From: Roseitranquillus sp963749675
GTDB taxonomy: Bacteria; Pseudomonadota; Alphaproteobacteria; Rhodobacterales; Rhodobacteraceae
Length of the DNA: 64,000 nucleotides
Assembly (NCBI GenBank): GCA_963749675.1
Contig: CAVVNT010000010.1
Coordinates: 496,001 to 560,000 of the forward strand
Direction: 5' to 3'
Shown: piece by piece, positions 10,331 through 20,646 of the stretch
How positions within the stretch are numbered: position 1 is the stretch's first letter
How the letters are laid out: each line of letters opens with the position of its first letter
Program-made: the position numbers and the translations under genes
Notes under the pieces: model-generated
Database searches by the model: none
What the model was told of the DNA's origin: nothing
What the model saw: the letters and a program-made list of their open reading frames with translations, nothing else

Positions 10331-11745
10331 TTGATCATCGGCGATATCGCGGACGGGCTGACGCGGGGGGTCGAGCGCATCGGCAGCACCGTGTCCGAGG
10401 CGTTCCTGGAGCCCGTCATCCGCCTCGGCGTCACCGGCCTCAGCCGGTCGGGCAAGACGGTGTTCATCACCTCGCTCGTCGCCAACATGATCGAGCGGGG
10501 CCGGATGCCGGGCCTCACCGCGGCGGCGGGAGGGGCGGTCCGCGCCGCCTACCTGCAACCGCAGCCCGACGACACGGTGCCGCGCTTCGACTACGAGGCG
10601 CACCTTGCCGCGATGACCGGGTCCGCCCCGCGCTGGCCCGAGGGGACCCGCTCCATCAGCGAGCTGCGCCTGTCGCTGCGGGTCCAGCCCGGCGGGATGC
10701 TGGGCGGCTTCCGCGGCGAGCGGACGGTGCATCTCGACATCGTCGACTACCCCGGCGAGTGGCTGCTCGATCTGTCGCTGATCGACCGGGACTTTCGCCA
10801 GTGGTCGGACCAGACCCTGGCGCGGGCCGAGAGCCGCGCCGAGGCGGCGCCATTTCTTGCGGCGCTGGCCGAGGCGAAGCCGGACGCCCCGCTGGAGGAA
10901 GCGCACGCGAAGGCGCTCGCAGGCGCCTTCACCGCCTACCTGCAGGCGGCGCGCGACAGCGGCTATTCCGACTGCACGCCGGGGCGGTTCCTGTTGCCGG
11001 GAGAGATGGCCGGGCTCGCCCGCGCTGACCTTCGCGCCGCTGAGGCCGGGGCCGAGCCCGCGCGGCAGCCTCGCGCGGGAGTTCGAGCGGCGGTACGAGG
11101 CCTACAAGCGCGAGGTGGTGAAGCCCTTCTTCCGCGACCACTTCGCGCGGATCGACCGGCAGGTGGTGCTCGTCGACGTCCTCGGCGCGATCCATGCCGG
11201 GCCGAAGGCGGTGGACGACCTGCGCGCGGCGATGGCCGACATCCTGGGCGCATTCCGGCCGGGGCGGAACCGCTGGCTCTCCTCGATCCTGCTCGGACGG
11301 CGGGTCGAGCGGATCCTCTTCGCCGCGACGAAGGCCGATCACCTGCATCACAGGCAACACGCCCGGCTGACGGCGATCATGGAGGCGCTGCTGGCCGACG
11401 CCAAGCGGCGCGCCGACTTCGCCGGGCGCGGAGACGGCGGCGATGTCGATCGCGGCGCTGAGGGCAACGACGGAGGACAGCGTGGACCATGACGGCAGGA
11501 ACCTCGACGTGGTGCGCGGCACGACGATGGCGGGGCGCAACGCGGCGTTCTATCCCGGCGCCTTGCCCGAGGACCCTGCGCGCCTGCTCGCGCCGGCGCG
11601 CGAGGGGGCGGAGCGCTGGCTCGACGCCGACTACGAGGTGATGACGTTCCGGCCGGCCGAGGTCCGGCTGAAGCCGGGCGAGGGGCCGCCGCACATCCGC
11701 CTCGACCGCGCGGCGGAGTTCCTGTTCGGGGACCGCCTGAGATGA
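10331..11745 (+). CDS. ycjX: YcjX-family P-loop GTPase-like protein (two frame breaks)
   Basis: Member of the YcjX/DUF463 family of nucleotide-binding proteins, in Escherichia coli linked to the phage-shock regulon; the exact role is unknown. Visible are the Walker A-type GLSRSGKTVFITSLVANM near residue 37, the HLDIVDYPGEWLLDL block (Walker B-like), RILFAATKADHLH (TKxD nucleotide-specificity motif) and the C-terminal MSIAALRATTEDSV...GEGPPHIRLDRAAEFL block. The three blocks lie in successive frames; extra bases near 11015 (GGG) and 11430 (GGG) account for both shifts. The ATGA at 11742 couples it to the acetyltransferase gene. Confidence 0.87.
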
Positions 11746-12191
11746 GCTGGCGGCTGGACGAGGCGCAGCCCGCCGACGCCGACGCGCTGGGCGCGATCCT
11801 GTCGGACTGGATCGACGAGACCGAGTGGATGCCGCGCCTGCCACACGCGCGAGGAGGACCGGCGGCTTCTGCCTCGGCCTGATCGCCGCGGCGCACGTGC
11901 GGGTCCTGCGCGGACCTGACCGGGATCGCCGGGTTTCTGCGCGCGCGAGGGCGAGGACATCCCGGCGCTCTATCTCGGTGCGCCGTGGCGCGGGCGCGGC
12001 CTCGGCAGGCGGCTGCTCGACGACGCCAAGGCGCTGTCGCCGGGCCGGCTCTCGGTCTGGACCTTCCAGGCCAACGCGGCGTGCGCGGCGGTTCTACCAG
12101 CGCGCCGGCTTCCACGAGGCCGAACTGAGCGACGGCAGCCGGCAACGACGAGCGGCTGCCCGACGTCCGCCTGACGTGGGAGGCGCCATGA
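11742..12191 (+). pseudogene. GNAT-family N-acetyltransferase, badly frame-broken
   Basis: Starts MSWRLDEAQPADADALGAILSDWIDETEWMPRL and, followed across frames, continues as REEDRR, LIAAAHVRVLRG, DLTGIAGFL, EGEDIPALYLGAPWRGRGLGRRLLDDAK, LSVWTFQANAA, RRFYQRAGFHEAELSDGS and ERLPDVRLTWEAP. APWRGRGLGRRLL is the acetyl-CoA pyrophosphate-binding motif A of GNAT proteins. About six single extra bases within 450 bases restore a 149-aa protein that ends exactly on an ATGA overlap with ycjF. The preserved coding order and overlaps suggest an intact gene read badly, but as given it is not translatable. Confidence 0.72.
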
Positions 12192-13192
12192 CCCGCCGCG
12201 ACGGTCCGGTCCTGATCGACCTCGACGCCGCGCCGCGAAAGCCCGGCGGACGCGCCGCCCGATGCCCGACGCGACGCGCCGGAGGACCGTCCGACCGGAC
12301 AGGCGATGCGCACGGTCGCGGCGCTCGCCGCGCGGCGGCGGTCGCGGCTGGCGCGGTGGTTCTGGCGGCTGCTCGGGGCGCTGGTGACCTTCGCGATCTC
12401 GATCGCGGCGTGGGAGTTCGTGATCGGGCTCATCGCGCAGAACCCGATCCTCGGCTGGATCGCGATCGTCCTCGTCGGGGCGTTCGCGCTGGTGACCCTG
12501 GCGATCGCGGTCAAGGAGATCGCGGCGCTGTCGCGGCTCGCGCGGCTCGACCACCTGCACAAGGATGCCGAGGCCGCGCGCGGGCGCCAACGACCTCGCC
12601 GCCGCGCGGAAGGTGGCGGACAGGCTGGCGGCGCTCTATGCCGGCCGCGACGAGCTGCGCTGGGGCCGCGACCGCTTCGCCGAGCGGCGGGGCGACATCT
12701 TCGACGCCGACGCCCTCTTCGATCTTGCCGAGGCCGAGCTGCTGGCCCCCCTCGACGCCGCGGCGCGCATCGAGGTCGAGGGCGCGGCGCGGCAGGTCGC
12801 CGTCGTCACGGCGGTCGTGCCGCTGGCGCTGGCCGACGTCCTGACCGCGTTGGCGTCGAACCTCCGGATGATCCGGCGGATCGCCGAGATCTACGGCGGG
12901 CGCGGCGGCACGCTCGAGGCGTGGCGGCTGACCCGCGCGGTGATGACCCACCTCGTCGCCACGGGCGCGGTCGCGGTCGGCGACGACCTGCTCGGCTCGA
13001 TCGGCGGCGGGCATGTCCTCAGCCGCGTCTCCCGCCGCTTCGGCGAGGGCGTCGTCAACGGCGCGCTGACCGCTCGGGTCGGCATCGCCGCGATGGAGGT
13101 CTGCCGCCCGCTGCCGTTCCACGGTCAGCGCAAGCCCGCGTGTGACGAGCCTGCTGCAGCGGGCGCTGACGGGCTTCTTTCCGCAGAGCTAG
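12188..13192 (+). CDS. ycjF: YcjF-family (DUF697/UPF0283) inner-membrane protein (three frame breaks)
   Basis: Usual genomic partner of ycjX. The N-terminus MTRRDGPVLIDLDAAPRKP is polar. Two membrane segments follow (about FWRLLGALVTFAISIAAWEFVIGLI and LGWIAIVLVGAFALVTLAIAV), then a helical DUF697-like domain with DLAAARKVADRLAALYAGR, IGGGHVLSRVSRRFGEG and ARVGIAAMEVCRPLPF. Single extra bases near 12250, 12580 and 13135 shift the frame each time. With them removed the protein ends ...SLLQRALTGFFPQS at the TAG at 13190-13192, giving about 333 aa, normal for the family. Confidence 0.82.
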
Positions 13193-13466
13193 CAGAGCCC
13201 CGCACCCCTTGCCGAGCGCGGCCTGTGAAACCTGCCGGAGAGATTTGCCCACGACTGCAGAGGCTGAGCGCGACAGACGCGCCTTGGCCGCTCATGACAT
13301 GCCGCGCCTTCGACACGGTACCGCGCGATCGCCCGACTGACCGAAACGCGGCCGACTTCACCAGACCGTGATGATCCCGCGGTGAAACTCATTGCCCGCG
13401 CTCATCGTGACTTCGCCCGTTGGAGAAAACCAAGCGCCCGCGGACGCGGGCAGGAAGGACTGACCG

Positions 13467-14147
13467 ATGCGAACCACAGTCACGACGGCAACCCTGGCCC
13501 TGGCCATCGTCGCAGGCGGCGCGAGCGCTGCCACCTACAAGGCGGACCTGACGCCGCTGAATTCGGAGGTCGACGGCTCGTTCCTCGACGTCTCTGGCGT
13601 GGCGAGGGTGAACCATGACGGCGGCGATACGCTCACCGTCTCAATCGAGGCGACAGGCCTCGCCACGAACCAGCGCCACGCCCAGCACATTCATGGATTG
13701 ACCGGCGGCGACTCGCGCACGCCGACGTTGGCCGATGACGCGGCCGGCGACGACGACGGCGTCATCGAGCTCTTTGACGGGATCCCCGCCTACGGTCCGG
13801 TGATCCTGCCCCTGGTCGAGGCTGACGGGATGTTTCCGCTGGTCGGCGACGACGGGGTTCTGTCCTTCAGCCGGACCTACGGCCTAACGACGGCGATGTT
13901 CAACGCCGGCTTCGCGGACGGCGACCTCTTCCCGCTGGAGTTCCGCGAGATCGTCTTGCACGGCGGCGTCCTCGGCGCCATCGGGTTCGACGCCAGACGC
14001 GATGTCGAGGAAGCAGACGGCACCGCGGGCTACAAGGGCTTCCTGCCAGTGGCTGCGGGAGAGCTTGCGCCGGTGCCGCTGCCGGCGGCCGGCTGGCTCT
14101 TGCTTGCAGGTGTCGGTGGGCTGGTCGGCCTCAGACGCCGGCGCTAG
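13467..14147 (+). CDS. CHRD-like secreted protein with VPLPA-CTERM sorting signal
   Basis: A 226-aa protein with a Sec signal peptide (MRTTVTTATLALAIVAGGASA, cut near residue 21). The body resembles a CHRD domain (ATGLATNQRHAQHIHG). The C-terminal signal VPLPAAGWLLLAGVGGLVGLRRRR is the VPLPA-CTERM type, a PEP-CTERM-like tag recognised by exosortase in some Rhodobacterales. It is therefore probably exported and processed at the membrane or outer surface. The molecular function is unknown. It sits alone in about 275 bases of upstream non-coding DNA. No exosortase gene is in the window. Confidence 0.8.
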   Translation: MRTTVTTATLALAIVAGGASAATYKADLTPLNSEVDGSFLDVSGVARVNHDGGDTLTVSIEATGLATNQRHAQHIHGLTGGDSRTPTLADDAAGDDDGVIELFDGIPAYGPVILPLVEADGMFPLVGDDGVLSFSRTYGLTTAMFNAGFADGDLFPLEFREIVLHGGVLGAIGFDARRDVEEADGTAGYKGFLPVAAGELAPVPLPAAGWLLLAGVGGLVGLRRRR

Positions 14148-14531
14148 AGCCGACCTGGCCTGCAGTGGATCGTGAGATCTCCCTCACGAACATCCGGTTC
14201 GTCGTCTGAAGCTCCGCGCCCTCCCGGCCCCGGTGGGCCCGACCGCGTCACGCGGCGGGCTCGCCGGGACCGTCGCGCGTAAGAGCAGCGCCCGGCGGAA
14301 GTCGCGGCGCGGCTGCCCCCCTCGCCGTCGACGCAGCCGGTACGGGATCGTCGGGCCCACCGGCTGGACGGCCCCGGCGCCCCCTCCTATAAGGCGTCGG
14401 CATGTGGACCGCGGTCTCGATCGGCATCCGAATTACCGGCCCGGCGCTCTGACGGGAGCTGCCGGGAAGAGGCGCATGGAAGATCCGCGCCGGCCACACC
14501 CTGAAATCCGACCGACCCGAGGACGCCCGAA
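14148..14531. other. Gene-free stretch before ileS
   Basis: No convincing ORF is present. A small 6-bp hairpin (CGTGAG/CTCACG at 14171-14188) follows the VPLPA gene and could be a weak terminator. The remainder probably holds the ileS promoter and leader; I see no riboswitch or tRNA. GAGGA stands just before the ileS ATG. Confidence 0.5.
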
Positions 14532-17453
14532 ATGTCCGCCGACACGACCCTGACGCCCGACTACCGCGACACCCTCTTCCTGCCGCAGACCGACTTTCCC
14601 ATGCGCGCCGGCCTGCCGAACCGGGAGCCCGGCTGGCTGGATCGGTGGGAGCGGCTGCGCGTCTACGACCGCCTGCGCCAGCAGACCGGCCGTGAGCCCT
14701 TCATCCTGCACGACGGCCCGCCCTACGCGAACGGCCACCTGCATATCGGCCACGCGCTGAACAAGATCCTCAAGGACATGGTGGTCCGGTCGCAGCAGAT
14801 GATGGGCCGCGATGCGCGCTACGTCCCCGGCTGGGACTGCCACGGCCTGCCGATCGAGTGGAAGATCGAGGAGCAGTACCGCGCCAAGGGCCTCGACAAG
14901 GACGCCGTCCCGGTCACCGACTTCCGCCAGGAATGTCGCCGCTTCGCCGAAGGCTGGATCGACATCCAGCGCGAGGAATTCAAGCGGCTCGGCGTCACCG
15001 GCGCCTGGGACCGCCCCTACCTGACGATGGACTTCCACGCCGAGCGCGTCATCGCTGAGGAGTTCATGACGTTCCTCATGACCGGCACCCTCTACCAGGG
15101 CTCCAAGCCGGTCATGTGGTCGCCGGTGGAGAAGACCGCCCTCGCCGAAGCCGAGGTCGAGTACCACGACAAGGAGAGCTTCACCGTATGGGTGAAGTTT
15201 CGCGTAGAGGCGGAGGAGGGGCACCGTCTCGCAGGGTCCGACGTTGTGATCTGGACCACGACGCCCTGGACGCTGCCCTCGAACCGTGGCGTCGTCTTCG
15301 GACAGGACATCTCCTACGGCCTCTACGAGGTTACCGGCACGCCCGAGGAATGCTGGGCGAAGGTCGGCGACCGCTACCTGCTCGCCGACAAGCTCGCCGC
15401 CGACGTCATGGCGCGGGCCCGGCTGGAGGGGGGGCAGTACCGCCGCCTCCGCGACATCAACGCCGCCGATCTCGCCGGCCTCAAGCTCGCCCACCCGCTC
15501 GCCGGAACGGACGGTTCGCAGGGCGAATGGGACACCCCCCGCGACTTCCGCGCCGCGCCCTTCGTCACCGACGAAGAGGGGACGGGCTTCGTCCACTGCG
15601 CACCCTCCCACGGGATGGAGGAGTACGAACTCTACCGCGACGCCGGGATGCTGGCCGAGGTCATCACCCACAACGTCGTGGAGGATGGCAGTTTCCGCGC
15701 GGACCTGCCGTTTTTCGGCGGCAAGCGCATCCTCAAGGAGAACGGCAAGGAGGGGGACGCCAACAAGGCCGTCATCGACAAGCTGATCGATGCCGGCGGC
15801 CTGCTCGCCCGGGGCAAGATCAAGCACTCCTACCCGCACAGTTGGCGGTCGAAGGCGCCGGTGATCTTCCGCAACACGCCGCAATGGTTCGCCGCGATCG
15901 ACAGGCGGGTGGGCGACGGCCAGGACCGGTACGGCAAGACGATCCGGCAGCGCGCGCTCACCTCCATCGACGAACTGGTGACGTGGACCCCGCGCACCGG
16001 CCGCAACCGCCTGCACTCGATGGTGGAGAACCGGCCCGACTGGGTGCTCTCGCGCCAGCGCGCCTGGGGCGTGCCGCTGACCTGCTTCATACGAAGCGGC
16101 GCCAAACCCGGCGACCCCGACTTCCTGCTCCGCGACCCCGCCGTGAACGCCCGCATCGCAGAGGCGTTCGAGGCCGAAGGCGCCGACGCCTGGTTCCGCG
16201 ACGACGCGGCGGAGCGGTTCCTGCGCCCCGACCACGACCCGGCGGATTGGGAGAAGGTCGCCGACATCCTCGACGTCTGGTTCGACAGCGGCTCGACCCA
16301 CGCCTTCGTCCTGCGCGACCGCGAGGATGGGGCGGCGGACGGCATCGCCGATCTCTACCTCGAAGGCACCGACCAGCACCGCGGCTGGTTCCAATCGTCG
16401 CTGCTGCAGGCCTGCGGCACCAAGGGCCGCGCGCCCTACCGCGGCGTGCTGACCCACGGCTTCACGCTCGACGAGAAGGGCCTGAAGATGTCGAAGTCGC
16501 TCGGCAACGTCATCCTGCCCGAGAAGGTGGTCAGGCAGTACGGCGCCGACATCCTGCGGCTCTGGACGGCGCAGTCCGACTACACCGCCGACCAGCGCAT
16601 CGGTGACGAGATCCTGAAAGGGACGGCTGACAGCTATCGGCGGCTGCGCAACACGATGCGATTCCTGCTCGGCAACCTCGCCGGGTGGGACGATTCCGAG
16701 CGGATCGCGCCGGAGAAGATGCCCGAGCTCGAGCGCTGGGTGCTGCATCGGCTGGCGGAGCTCGACGCGCAGGTGCGGCAGGGCTACCCGGCCTACGACT
16801 TCCAGGGCGTCTGGCGCGCGGTGTTCGAGTTCGCGACGGTCGAGCTCTCCGCGTTCTACTTCGACATCCGCAAGGACGCGCTCTACTGCGACCCGGCGGG
16901 CTCGACCCGCCGGCGGGCGGCGCGCACCGTTCTGGACCTGCTGTTCCACCGGCTGACGACGTGGCTCGCGCCGATCCTTGTCTTTACGATGGAAGAGGTC
17001 TGGCTGGAGCGCTTCCCGGGAGACGAAAGCTCCGTCCACCTCGTCGACATCCCCGAGACGCCGGCGGGCTGGCGCGACGAGGCGCTCGCGGCGAAGTGGG
17101 CGCGCATCCGCGCGGTCCGCCGCGTCGTGACCGCGGCTTTGGAGATCCAGCGGCGCGACAAGGTGATCGGCGCCTCTCTCGAGGCCGCGCCGGTCGTGCA
17201 TGTCGAGGATGCCGACACGCTGGAGGCGCTGAAGTCCGTCACGTTCGAGGACATCTGCATCACGTCCGCACTGGCGCTCTCGGGCGATCCGTCGCCCTCG
17301 GAGGCATTTCGCCTTCCCGAGGTTCCGGACGTCGGCGTGCTGTTCGAGCGGGCTGAGGGTGAGAAGTGCGAGCGCTGCTGGAAGATCCTGCCGGACGTCG
17401 GCAAGCACGCGCATCCGAGCGTCTGCGCCCGCTGCAACGAGGCGCTGGGCTAG
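14532..17453 (+). CDS. ileS: Isoleucyl-tRNA synthetase
   Basis: Charges tRNA-Ile with isoleucine; essential cytoplasmic class I synthetase. The 973-aa protein carries the HIGH motif in PPYANGHLHIGHALNK (about residues 63-78), the editing-domain region in the middle, the KMSKS motif in GLKMSKSLGN, and a C-terminal zinc-binding pair CERCWK...CARCNEALG. The length and domain order are those of the bacterial type with the C-terminal zinc finger. There is no frame break over nearly 3 kb. The stop codon is followed directly by an IS30 remnant. Confidence 0.97.
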   Translation: MSADTTLTPDYRDTLFLPQTDFPMRAGLPNREPGWLDRWERLRVYDRLRQQTGREPFILHDGPPYANGHLHIGHALNKILKDMVVRSQQMMGRDARYVPGWDCHGLPIEWKIEEQYRAKGLDKDAVPVTDFRQECRRFAEGWIDIQREEFKRLGVTGAWDRPYLTMDFHAERVIAEEFMTFLMTGTLYQGSKPVMWSPVEKTALAEAEVEYHDKESFTVWVKFRVEAEEGHRLAGSDVVIWTTTPWTLPSNRGVVFGQDISYGLYEVTGTPEECWAKVGDRYLLADKLAADVMARARLEGGQYRRLRDINAADLAGLKLAHPLAGTDGSQGEWDTPRDFRAAPFVTDEEGTGFVHCAPSHGMEEYELYRDAGMLAEVITHNVVEDGSFRADLPFFGGKRILKENGKEGDANKAVIDKLIDAGGLLARGKIKHSYPHSWRSKAPVIFRNTPQWFAAIDRRVGDGQDRYGKTIRQRALTSIDELVTWTPRTGRNRLHSMVENRPDWVLSRQRAWGVPLTCFIRSGAKPGDPDFLLRDPAVNARIAEAFEAEGADAWFRDDAAERFLRPDHDPADWEKVADILDVWFDSGSTHAFVLRDREDGAADGIADLYLEGTDQHRGWFQSSLLQACGTKGRAPYRGVLTHGFTLDEKGLKMSKSLGNVILPEKVVRQYGADILRLWTAQSDYTADQRIGDEILKGTADSYRRLRNTMRFLLGNLAGWDDSERIAPEKMPELERWVLHRLAELDAQVRQGYPAYDFQGVWRAVFEFATVELSAFYFDIRKDALYCDPAGSTRRRAARTVLDLLFHRLTTWLAPILVFTMEEVWLERFPGDESSVHLVDIPETPAGWRDEALAAKWARIRAVRRVVTAALEIQRRDKVIGASLEAAPVVHVEDADTLEALKSVTFEDICITSALALSGDPSPSEAFRLPEVPDVGVLFERAEGEKCERCWKILPDVGKHAHPSVCARCNEALG

Positions 17454-18015
17454 AGGGCGGCTCCAACCGGTCGTCGCAACACTGGCAGTTCGGGCAGCCT
17501 CGGCAGTTCGTCCAGCGCCTCCGCGGGTGTCCTCCATACGAGGGTCTTGCGTGGCCTGCCATTGAGCGCGGCGGCGACCGACCGCCTCGAGTTCGTCGGG
17601 TCCATGCAGGCCGAGGTCGGTGCCTTTCGGGAAGTACTGCCTCGGCAGCCCGTTGGCGTTCTCTTTCGATCTGCGTTGCCATGGGCTGTGAGGATCGCAA
17701 ACGTAGATGCCGAGCCGGTTTCGAGGCGCAGGTCCTCGTGCTTTGCCATCTCCCCCCTCTGGTCCCAGGTCAGCGACCGGCGCAGCTGTTTGGGGAGGGT
17801 CGTGATCGCGACTGGGATGGCGTACCGCCTCGGCGCCACGCCCGGCATTCTTGACCCGCGGCCTGTCGTCGTGGCCGTCGTGGCAAGTGCAACAGCATGG
17901 TGAAGCGCGTGGTGCGCTCGACAAGCGTGCCGAGCTGCCGAGCCTGAGTATCAGAATCTCCCTCCCATGTGTGGATGCCCCGGTCGATGCAAGGTCTTCG
18001 ATGAACGGCTCGAAC
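17454..18015 (-). pseudogene. IS30-family transposase remnant (C-terminal half)
   Basis: Read on the minus strand in several frames, this stretch encodes the C-terminal DDE half of an IS30-type transposase: LGTLVERTTRFTMLLHLPR, LPKQLRRSLTWDQ, DPHSPWQRRSKENANGLPRQ, YFPKGTDL and LNGRPRKTLVWRTPAEALDEL. The N-terminal helix-turn-helix half is missing and the pieces lie in different frames, so it is inactive. It abuts the ileS stop. The limits are approximate because I could not identify inverted repeats. Confidence 0.75.
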
Positions 18016-18104
18016 GCGTGATCGGGTACGGTCATGTGTCAGGCCTGTCTTTGCGGCCATTCACATGCCGCGGGCCGGTGGCGATGCGAAGGCCGGGTCC
18101 ATAT

Positions 18105-18690
18105 CAATGCCACAAGCGCGAAGCTCTCTGGGAGGGCCTGGTCTTCCCAACCTCGATCTTGTCGATCATGTGTCCTTGCTGTCCGTTGTCCTCCTCACAT
18201 CGCACCGGCGCCGCGGGCGTCAGGTCCGCGCAGCCGGAACTCCGAAATCCTGCCTCGCCATCATCGCCCAGATCGCCCCGGCGGTCTTGTTGGCCAGCGC
18301 GATCGCCACCAGCATGCGCGGCTTGCGTTCCAGCATCCGTTCCAGCCCGGCGCCCTTTTGGCAGGCCGTTCTTGATCGCCCACCGGTTGCGGGTCATTGC
18401 GCCTATGATCAGCAGGCGTCTGATGTCGCGCTGACCCATCTTCGATGTTCGGCCCAGGATTTGCCGCTCGCCGGTGGACCTCTGGACGGGGATCAGGCCA
18501 AGCCACGCTGCGAAATCGCGCCCCCGCTTGAACCCTTCCATCGGCGGCGCGAAGGCCTTGATCGCCGGGGCGCTGACCGGCCCGACGCCCGGCGCAGTCT
18601 GTAATCGGGTGGCCTCGGGATCGCTGCGGGCTGCGTCACGCAGCCTCCGCTCGATCACGGCGATCCGCTCGCTGCAGGCGTCGAACCAGG
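18105..18690 (-). pseudogene. IS110-family transposase remnant (transposase_20 part)
   Basis: Minus-strand coding for the C-terminal Tnp20 domain of an IS110-type (DEDD) transposase: SERIAVIERRLRD, RLQTAPGVGPVSAPAIKAFA, FAAWLGLIPVQRSTGERQ and LGRTSKMGQRDIRRLLIIGA are clear. The frame is lost after about 18340, where the family tail (ERMLERKPRMLVAIALANK) appears in another frame. The N-terminal RuvC-like DEDD domain is absent. It is joined in frame to an IS630 fragment at about 18680-18700. Confidence 0.75.
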
Positions 18691-19046
18691 CGCGCCGCTT
18701 GCTCAAGACGTCCGGGCGGTCCTGCTCGGCGGCATGGCCGGTCTTTCTTTCCGCGTGACAGCCCGGACTTGGACGTGGTGATCCCGCGCGCGGCCAATCG
18801 CTCGCACAACTCTACCAGCGTCTGATCGCGCTCTTCCTCCAAGGCAGCCATCACCTCGACGCCGCGCGCCTCGGGCCGCCGGGACCGCATGTCCCCGCCC
18901 TGCGCCTTCGGTACGAAGCCGCCGGTCATGCGCCGCGCCGCGTCCCAGCGAATGACTGACGACACCGAAACTCCGAAGCGCCCCGCCGCTGCGCGCCGGC
19001 TCATGCCCGCGTCGACCGCCGCCAAAGCCCGCGTGCGAAGATCCAT
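18691..19046 (-). pseudogene. IS630-family transposase remnant (N-terminal part)
   Basis: Starts at an ATG (19046) as MDLRTRALAAVDAGMSRRAAAGRFGVSVSSVIRW, the helix-turn-helix N-terminus of IS630-type transposases. It continues with FVPKAQGGDMRSRRPEARG and VELCERLAARGITTSKSGLSR, then a short internal loss and the HAAEQDRPDVLSKRRAW segment that normally precedes the DDE domain. There it runs into the IS110 fragment. The catalytic domain is missing, so it is inactive. Confidence 0.72.
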
Positions 19047-19382
19047 GGTGGCTTGCCATCCCAAAGCCCAACATCTGCTCCGAGTGGACAGAATCACGCT
19101 TCAGCCGCGCTGGGAATCCCCTCGAGACTCACGGCGCTCGGGAAGCGCTCTAGGCGGTCAGGACGAACGCTGGACTGGAGCGCCAGCCTGCCGGGAGTCG
19201 AGGCGGTCGGCGCCCCCGGGCGGCGTTCTACCGCCCATCGGGCGGGCGCTGCTTCAACGGACCTCGCGTAACTATGAAGCGCCGACCTCGACCGTCGGGC
19301 GCGCCCACCCGCAGTCGGGCCCTGCCCCCGGTGTTCTTTGGTGATAGCCTGCGCCGAAACAAGCCTTTTCCCAAGGTGGACC

Positions 19383-19781
19383 ATGATGCGGATTAAACGC
19401 CTGACCATGATCCTGACGCTTGCGGCAACGACCGCCTGCGCCGCCACCGAGCTCGCAGGCGAATGGCAGGTCGAGGACATCGGCGGCAGGGGCGTCATCG
19501 ATAGCTCGAACGTCAGGCTGGACTTTTCCGAGCCCGGCCGCATCGCCGGCTCGGGCGGCTGCAACCGCTACACCGCCGAACTCGCGGTGGAAGGTGGCGG
19601 CCTCACCGTCGGCCCCGCCGCGGCCACCCGCATGATGTGCCCGGAGGCGCTGATGATCCAGGAACGACGCTTTTTCGATGCGCTGGCGTCCGTCGACCGC
19701 TACGAGCAGGACGATACCGGCGCCCTTCTGCTATTCGCCGCCGACGGCGCCGAACCGGTCATCGTCGCGCGCCCGCGCTAG
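19383..19781 (+). CDS. META-domain (HslJ-like) exported protein
   Basis: A 132-aa protein with a hydrophobic N-terminus (MMRIKRLTMILTLAATTACAA) and one META domain: LAGEWQVEDIGGRGVID, FSEPGRIAGSGGCNRYTAEL and ATRMMCPEALMIQERRFFDAL. META proteins are small envelope proteins related to HslJ. The cysteine after TTA could be lipidated, but the lipobox is poor. I chose the ATG at 19383, just after AAGGTGGACC; an in-frame start 45 bases upstream would put extra residues before the signal peptide. It is convergent with pcs. Confidence 0.78.
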   Translation: MMRIKRLTMILTLAATTACAATELAGEWQVEDIGGRGVIDSSNVRLDFSEPGRIAGSGGCNRYTAELAVEGGGLTVGPAAATRMMCPEALMIQERRFFDALASVDRYEQDDTGALLLFAADGAEPVIVARPR

Positions 19782-19897
19782 ACGGCACCGGCGCGCGTCG
19801 AGCCATGCGCCAGACGCAGCCTTGCTTGACTACAGGTTAACCGGTTGCGGAAGATGAACGATTACAACGGCTAGGCTGCTCCACGCGTGGACACCGG

Positions 19898-20608
19898 CTA
19901 TTCCGCTTGGCGGGACCGCCGATCCGGCACGACCTGCTGCACGACCCCGACCGAGATCAGCCACAGCGACGTCAGCACCAGACCCCACGTCGCCCAGTTT
20001 CCCGGCGCGAAGTCGACCCAGGCCGCCCACGCCGCGAACGCCGTCCAGGCAAAGGCGACGGGCAGCGTCGCCGCACGCCAGCGCTGTGTCCGCACCGGAT
20101 GGACGAACTTGAGGTTCGTGAACATCGCCCCCGCCAGCACCACCACGACGGCGAGGATCGCCCAGTAGCCGGGCTCCGTCGCGAACAGCACCAGCACCAC
20201 CATGTTCCAGCAGCCGGGAAAGCCCGCGAAGGAATTGTCCTTGGTCTTCATGCGGGTGTCCGCGAAGTACACGACGCTGGCATAGGTGATGACGATGATC
20301 GCGATCCACCCCGTCCAGCCCGGCAGCAGGTGCGATTTGAAGAGCGCGTAGGCAGGGATGAAGACGTAGGTCAGGTAGTCGATGATCAGGTCCATCAGCT
20401 CCCCGTCGAGCTGCGGCGCGTTGCGCTTGACCTCGAACTTGCGGGCAAGCGGGCCGTCGAGGCCGTCGACCGCGAACGCGACGACCAGCCAGAGGAACAT
20501 CAGGCTCCACTTTTCCTCGACCGCGGCGAGCATTGCGAGCATCGCGAACACGGCGCCGGTCGCGGTCAGAAGATGGACCGAGAAGGCTGCGAGGCGGGGC
20601 GTCATCAT
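19898..20608 (-). CDS. pcs: Phosphatidylcholine synthase
   Basis: Condenses CDP-diacylglycerol with choline to make phosphatidylcholine directly, an integral inner-membrane enzyme typical of alphaproteobacteria with eukaryote-like membranes. The 236-aa protein has about eight hydrophobic segments. It carries the CDP-alcohol phosphotransferase motif DGPLAR, twelve residues, then GELMDLIID, the longer spacing characteristic of Pcs. The start is one of two adjacent ATGs at 20608/20605. The choline-uptake genes choV/choW at 61.7-63.6 kb could supply its substrate. Confidence 0.9.
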   Translation of the reverse strand: MMTPRLAAFSVHLLTATGAVFAMLAMLAAVEEKWSLMFLWLVVAFAVDGLDGPLARKFEVKRNAPQLDGELMDLIIDYLTYVFIPAYALFKSHLLPGWTGWIAIIVITYASVVYFADTRMKTKDNSFAGFPGCWNMVVLVLFATEPGYWAILAVVVVLAGAMFTNLKFVHPVRTQRWRAATLPVAFAWTAFAAWAAWVDFAPGNWATWGLVLTSLWLISVGVVQQVVPDRRSRQAE

Positions 20609-20646
20609 CCCGTCATGGACGAAACCGGCCCCGTGCGCAAACCGGC

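Noticed and set aside
14433..18035. A 1200-codon open frame on the minus strand opposite ileS
   Set aside because: It is a high-GC shadow of ileS; the sequence is low in recognisable motifs and runs into the IS remnants.
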